DNA of 9,573 bases. Origin: Verrucomicrobiota bacterium (GTDB taxonomy: Bacteria; Verrucomicrobiota; Verrucomicrobiae; Chthoniobacterales; UBA10450). Shown piece after piece: positions 6,417-9,573 of the stretch. The translations under genes and the position numbers were made by a program. Where the stretch lies: NCBI GenBank assembly GCA_003219495.1, contig QHOZ01000113.1, positions 1-9,573 of the forward strand, written 5' to 3'. Numbering within the stretch: the stretch's first letter is position 1; each line of letters opens with the position of its first letter. A model generated the notes under the pieces. It had not been told where the DNA came from, did not search any database, and worked only from the letters and a program-made list of their open reading frames with translations.

Positions 6417-7517
6417 TTAAAAGAAGATTCTCACGAAGGCCTTCGCTCGCAGCCGATCCACCCAGGCCTTTTGCAACCGGGCGCGTTCCTGTACGACCAA
6501 TTCCTTCTCGATTTCGTCGCGCACGTCTTCCAGCGGCCGAACATGCGCGGGGCGTTTGCCTTCGACGAGCATCAGGTAAAACTCCGTCGGCTCGTCGGTC
6601 GCGGCTTCGCCTTCGGCAATGTTCTTTTCTTCGATCAGCGTTTCTTTGGACGAATACTTGCGTGTGATCGAAAGCCGTCCGGTTTTGTCATACAGGTAGA
6701 CAATGTAACCCTCGTCTTCCGCCTTCCCGAGGCCGATCAATCCGCTCCGCTGCCCAGCATTCAGATTAAACGCAATGTCTGAAAGACCACGGCGCAAATA
6801 GCTGCGCTCGCGCCATCCCCAGTCCCCGCCCTCGGACTGTTGCGAACCTTCGGAATAAATCGTGGCCATTTCGGCGAACGCTGCCCCTTCATCAAGCTTG
6901 GCGATCATTTCACGCGCGAGCTTCCGCGTCTCTTCCGGGTTGCCGGAGGTTGTGCTCTTCAGCACGATCACCCGCAACTTCACCTGGTCTTCGAGGCGAA
7001 ACTTGGTGAGGTTATTCGTGTAAAAGGCTTCGATCTTCTTTGGCGAAATCACGACCGCCTGCGACACATTTTTCTGCCGCATATATTGCAGAATCATGTC
7101 GTCATACACACGCTGCCGAAAGGTTTCCTGAGTAATTCCCTGTGCTTGAAGTGTTTTGGTGAGCGTTACGCGGTCGCCAAAACGCTTGCGAATGCGGTCC
7201 TGGATTTCATCCTCGATGAGACTCTCAGGCACCGGGATGCCCGCCGCTTTGAAATCGCTCAAAATGAGCTGCCGCGTCACGAGGTCCTCCAGCCCGCTGG
7301 TCATCGTCTCGGCGCGCTTCAGGCTGTACTGAGCCTGGTTGCCCGCGAGCGTGCGTCGAAGCGCTTCCAATGGCACGGCGACATGCTCCTCCACTTCCTG
7401 CATTGTGATCACGGAATCATTCACGATCGCCGCAATCCCATTGCGCAGCTCCGGCACGGCTTTCGCCGAGCCGCACACGCAAACTGTAATCAGCAACGCC
7501 CGGACGACTTGTCTCAT
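6417..7517 (-). CDS. SurA-like periplasmic chaperone / parvulin peptidyl-prolyl isomerase
   Basis: A 366-residue exported protein. I place the start at the ATG at 7517 because it begins a signal peptide, MRQVVRALLITVCVCGSAKA, with a probable cleavage after AKA. A longer reading from 7592 would overlap lpxB and add a non-signal leader. Residues 24-150 resemble the SurA N-terminal chaperone domain (GIAAIVNDSVITMQEVEE, LVTRQLILSDFKAAGI, QGITQETFRQRVYDDMILQYM). Residues 175-330 are one parvulin domain (VKLRVIVLKS, AFAEMATIYSEG, GGDWGW, YYLMLVE-like FYLMLVEGKRPAHVRPL). An extra block of about 45 residues (264-311) is inserted between GQRSGLIGL and EFYLMLVEG. The family assists folding of outer-membrane proteins, which fits the neighbouring lipid A gene. 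It starts 37 bases after lpxB, with only a weak AGG-type ribosome-binding site, and ends 1 base before pdxA. Assignment to the SurA family is firm; orthology to E. coli SurA, which has two parvulin domains, is not. Confidence 0.85.
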   Translation of the reverse strand: MRQVVRALLITVCVCGSAKAVPELRNGIAAIVNDSVITMQEVEEHVAVPLEALRRTLAGNQAQYSLKRAETMTSGLEDLVTRQLILSDFKAAGIPVPESLIEDEIQDRIRKRFGDRVTLTKTLQAQGITQETFRQRVYDDMILQYMRQKNVSQAVVISPKKIEAFYTNNLTKFRLEDQVKLRVIVLKSTTSGNPEETRKLAREMIAKLDEGAAFAEMATIYSEGSQQSEGGDWGWRERSYLRRGLSDIAFNLNAGQRSGLIGLGKAEDEGYIVYLYDKTGRLSITRKYSSKETLIEEKNIAEGEAATDEPTEFYLMLVEGKRPAHVRPLEDVRDEIEKELVVQERARLQKAWVDRLRAKAFVRIFF

Positions 7518-7554
7518 CTCTGGCCTATATAGTAGAGAGCGCCCGGCCGCATGG

Positions 7555-8742
7555 TCAAGTGACGACGAGCCGCGCAATGGCCCTCGCCGCACGGCGCGAA
7601 GCGCCCGGCGGGCCGAGGGAAGCGATCACACCGGCTAGTTTGTTCGCGATTTCGGTCCGGCGTTTCGGGTTGCCGAGCAACTCTTTGGCGGCGCGCGCGA
7701 GGTTTACCGGCGTGGCGGCGTCCTGGATGAACTCGGGAAACAAGGTTTCACCGGCCAGCAGGTTCGGCATGGCCAGGTGATTCACTTTAATAATGCGTTT
7801 GGCGATTTGGTAAGTCGTCCATGACGTTTTGTACATGGCAATCGTTGGCACTCCGAAATACGCGCACTCCATCGTGACCGTCCCCGTCGCTGCAATGGCG
7901 AGTTCGGCCTGTCTGAGCGCCTCGGGCAATCCTCCGATCTGAAGCTGGATTTTAGATCCCGGCGAAAGAAGTCCCTCGGCCATCGCCTTCAGTTCAGCAT
8001 TGGGCAATACCATCACTTTGCTTCCGTCGAGCAGGCGCGCCGCTTCGTCCATGGCCGGAACGTGCCGCCGTAACTCGCCAGCGCGACTGCCCGGCAGAAA
8101 CACGATGAGATGCTTCGAATCGGCCGAAGACTTGCCGAAATCGACGTAGCGATCAACGATCGGGTGGCCAACGAACTCGACTTGAAGCTTCGGCGCATGC
8201 TGCGCATACCACTCCTTCTCGAACGGAAAGATGCTTAGGAGCAAATCCACGTCGCGCGCAAGTTGTCGCGCACGGCCAGGACGCGATGCCCAGACCTGTG
8301 GGGAGACGAACTGCACGATCTTCGGATTCCAATTGAAGAACGGTCCACGCCACCGTGCGACCGCGCTGCGTATCGCATGCGCGAGCCGCAAATTGAACCC
8401 AGAGAAATCGACGCAAATGATCGCATGCGGCTTCCGTTCCACCGCGCCGCGAAGAAGCCGAAGCATCAACCCGCGAAACGTGACTATCTTCTTCAGCGCA
8501 TCGGACAGCCCGACCACTGCGTGCCGGGTCATGTCGAATAGCAATTCCACGCCCTCTCGGGCCATTACTGGTCCACCGGCGCCGAAAAAACGCGATTCCA
8601 GGCTCGCATGCAACGGTTGGCTGAACCCACTGGTGTCCGCCTCGCGCGCGGCAAGTTCTTCGCGCAGCGCCCGGACCAGGTCGGCCGCCAGCAAATCGCC
8701 GCTCGGTTCGCCCGCGACAATCATGAACTGTTTGGGCACCAT
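7555..8742 (-). CDS. lpxB: Lipid-A-disaccharide synthase
   Basis: LpxB joins UDP-2,3-diacylglucosamine and lipid X to make the disaccharide core of lipid A on the inner face of the inner membrane. The 395-residue protein shows the family landmarks in order: MIVAGEPSGDLLAADLV (7-23), FFGAGGPVMAREG, VVGLSDALKKI and IICVDFSGFNLRLA (109-121). D112 of the last aligns with the first Asp of the usual IDAPDFN. They continue with FVSPQVWASRPGR (145-157), FVGHPIVD, FLPGSRAGEL (215-223) and GTVTMECAYFGVPTIAMYKTS (287-307). NLLAGETLFPEFIQD closes the series. It is slightly longer than E. coli LpxB because of short inserts near residues 32-48 and 129-141. The start is the ATG at 8742, 1 base after the TAG of the oxidoreductase gene, with GTAGG just before it. 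Its presence means the organism makes lipopolysaccharide or a lipid A-like molecule. Confidence 0.95.
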   Translation of the reverse strand: MVPKQFMIVAGEPSGDLLAADLVRALREELAAREADTSGFSQPLHASLESRFFGAGGPVMAREGVELLFDMTRHAVVGLSDALKKIVTFRGLMLRLLRGAVERKPHAIICVDFSGFNLRLAHAIRSAVARWRGPFFNWNPKIVQFVSPQVWASRPGRARQLARDVDLLLSIFPFEKEWYAQHAPKLQVEFVGHPIVDRYVDFGKSSADSKHLIVFLPGSRAGELRRHVPAMDEAARLLDGSKVMVLPNAELKAMAEGLLSPGSKIQLQIGGLPEALRQAELAIAATGTVTMECAYFGVPTIAMYKTSWTTYQIAKRIIKVNHLAMPNLLAGETLFPEFIQDAATPVNLARAAKELLGNPKRRTEIANKLAGVIASLGPPGASRRAARAIARLVVT

Positions 8743-8743
8743 C

Positions 8744-9573
8744 CTACTTCAAGAGAGCAGCGGTGATCTGGCGGGAAATTTCCCAGGCGACATCAAGCGC
8801 TTTCTTGGCCGATTCCCCACTCACCAGCGGGGTCTTGCGCTCGCGCACGCACTCAATGAAATGCGTCAACTCAAGTTTCAGCGGTTCCTCCTTATTGATC
8901 GGCACCGGCTCGCGCACAACGCGCTTGCCGGCGAATTCGCTGACGATCGTCGAGCCTTTCGCGTGCAGCAATTTCTTTAGCAGTCCGCTTTCGGTCTCAC
9001 CATCGCGCGCGATGCGATAAATGAATCCCTCCTGTGCGCGATAATCGAGGGAGATATAGCTCGGCGTCGTCTTGCCACCGCTGAACACCCGAATCTTGCG
9101 CATCCGCTCGGGGCTCACGCGACTCACCGTCAGGTTCGCTACACAGCCATTTGCGAAGCGGAGCCGCGCATTCGCGATGTCTTCGGTCTGGCTAAGCACC
9201 GGGACGCCGACGGCGTCGATGCTTTGCACGGAGGCCTGGACGAAGGCCAATACCACATCCAAATCATGAATCATCAAATCCAGCACCGCGCCGACGTCCG
9301 TGCTGCGGCCGGAATAAGGTGAAAGCCGATGTGTCTCGATGAATCGCGGCTCCGTGGCGACGCTTTGCAGATATTTGAATACGGGGTTGAATCGCTCCAC
9401 GTGCCCGACCTGCAGCACACAGTTCTGTTGTCGCGCCAACTCCACAAGCTCAGCCGCTTGCATGGCGTCGCTCGTCATCGGCTTTTCTACAAGCACGTGC
9501 TTGGATTGTTTGAGCAACGCGCGCGCAAGTTCGTAATGCGTGCTCGTCGGAGTGACGATGCTGACCACCTCGG
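8744..9573 (-). CDS. Gfo/Idh/MocA family oxidoreductase, N-terminus cut by window edge
   Basis: The reading frame enters from the right edge and continues for about 276 codons. The N-terminal glycine-rich NAD(P)-binding turn is outside the window. Visible parts are the end of the Rossmann fold (VVSIVTPTSTHYELARALL), the family signature HVLVEKPMT with its conserved lysine, and VGHVERFNPVFKYL. The second domain follows, with RLSPYSGRSTDVGAVLDLMIHDLDVVL, which has the conserved histidine, ARLRFANGCVANLTVSRVS and ELTHFIECVRERKTPLVSGE. The family oxidises or reduces sugar substrates, often nucleotide sugars. Direct linkage to lpxB (1-base gap) suggests a role in lipid A sugar modification, for example a GnnA-like oxidation of UDP-GlcNAc that precedes 3-amino-sugar lipid A. 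That is inference; the partner aminotransferase (GnnB) is not in view. A GTG near the edge (9568) is unlikely to be the true start because the fold would lack its nucleotide-binding half. Confidence 0.88.
   Translation of the reverse strand, partial: EVVSIVTPTSTHYELARALLKQSKHVLVEKPMTSDAMQAAELVELARQQNCVLQVGHVERFNPVFKYLQSVATEPRFIETHRLSPYSGRSTDVGAVLDLMIHDLDVVLAFVQASVQSIDAVGVPVLSQTEDIANARLRFANGCVANLTVSRVSPERMRKIRVFSGGKTTPSYISLDYRAQEGFIYRIARDGETESGLLKKLLHAKGSTIVSEFAGKRVVREPVPINKEEPLKLELTHFIECVRERKTPLVSGESAKKALDVAWEISRQITAALLK

Noticed and set aside
7518..7554. AT-rich TATATA-like stretch (CTATATAG, palindromic) between lpxB and the SurA-like gene, resembling a -10 box
   Set aside because: It is only about 10-15 bases from the start codon and has no convincing -35 partner at the right distance; too weak to call a promoter.
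7518..7592. In-frame upstream ATG that would lengthen the SurA-like protein by 25 residues
   Set aside because: It lies inside the lpxB coding region and would put a polar leader before a clear signal peptide; the ATG at 7517 gives the expected exported N-terminus.
1..9573. Defence system, CRISPR array, mobile element, tRNA or rRNA
   Set aside because: No repeat arrays, transposase or integrase motifs, terminal inverted repeats or RNA-gene sequences were found; the window is fully explained by housekeeping-type genes.

Overview
The window is a dense, single-direction block: all eleven genes lie on the minus strand, neighbours overlap or are separated by at most 53 bases, and no stretch over 300 bases lacks a gene. 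Lipid A synthesis (LpxB), a SurA-like periplasmic chaperone and Mla-type lipid transport indicate a diderm bacterium. GC-rich DNA, the style of the proteins and the gene mix suggest a soil-type Verrucomicrobiota (Pedosphaera-like). That placement is inference from protein style, not a database result.

In the direction of transcription (right to left) the order is: the C-terminal part of a Gfo/Idh/MocA oxidoreductase cut by the right edge; lpxB; a SurA-like peptidyl-prolyl isomerase with a signal peptide; pdxA (GTG start); a LigD-type protein with polymerase and 3'-phosphoesterase domains but no ligase domain; mlaE; mlaF; mlaD; a membrane-anchored PIN-TRAM protein; a small DUF2007 protein; and the N-terminus of a GlcD-type FAD-linked oxidase cut by the left edge. 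The first three and the mla genes serve the outer membrane (lipid A, outer-membrane protein folding, phospholipid transport). PdxA (vitamin B6) and LigD (DNA repair) sit between them, apparently as passengers.

The most striking feature is that three genes within about 3.2 kb (mlaE, mlaF and the PIN-TRAM gene) each lack a short internal block of conserved sequence, estimated at 10 to 20 codons, and each then continues in the +1 frame. The protein families are recognisable on both sides of every break. The lost blocks include the D-loop of the MlaF ATPase and an active-site aspartate of the PIN domain. mlaD, between two of the broken genes, is intact, as are the other genes. Either this segment is decaying or the assembly has systematic local deletions here. 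I cannot tell these apart from sequence alone. I found no RNA gene, CRISPR array, insertion sequence, prophage or defence system, and no convincing terminator or promoter.
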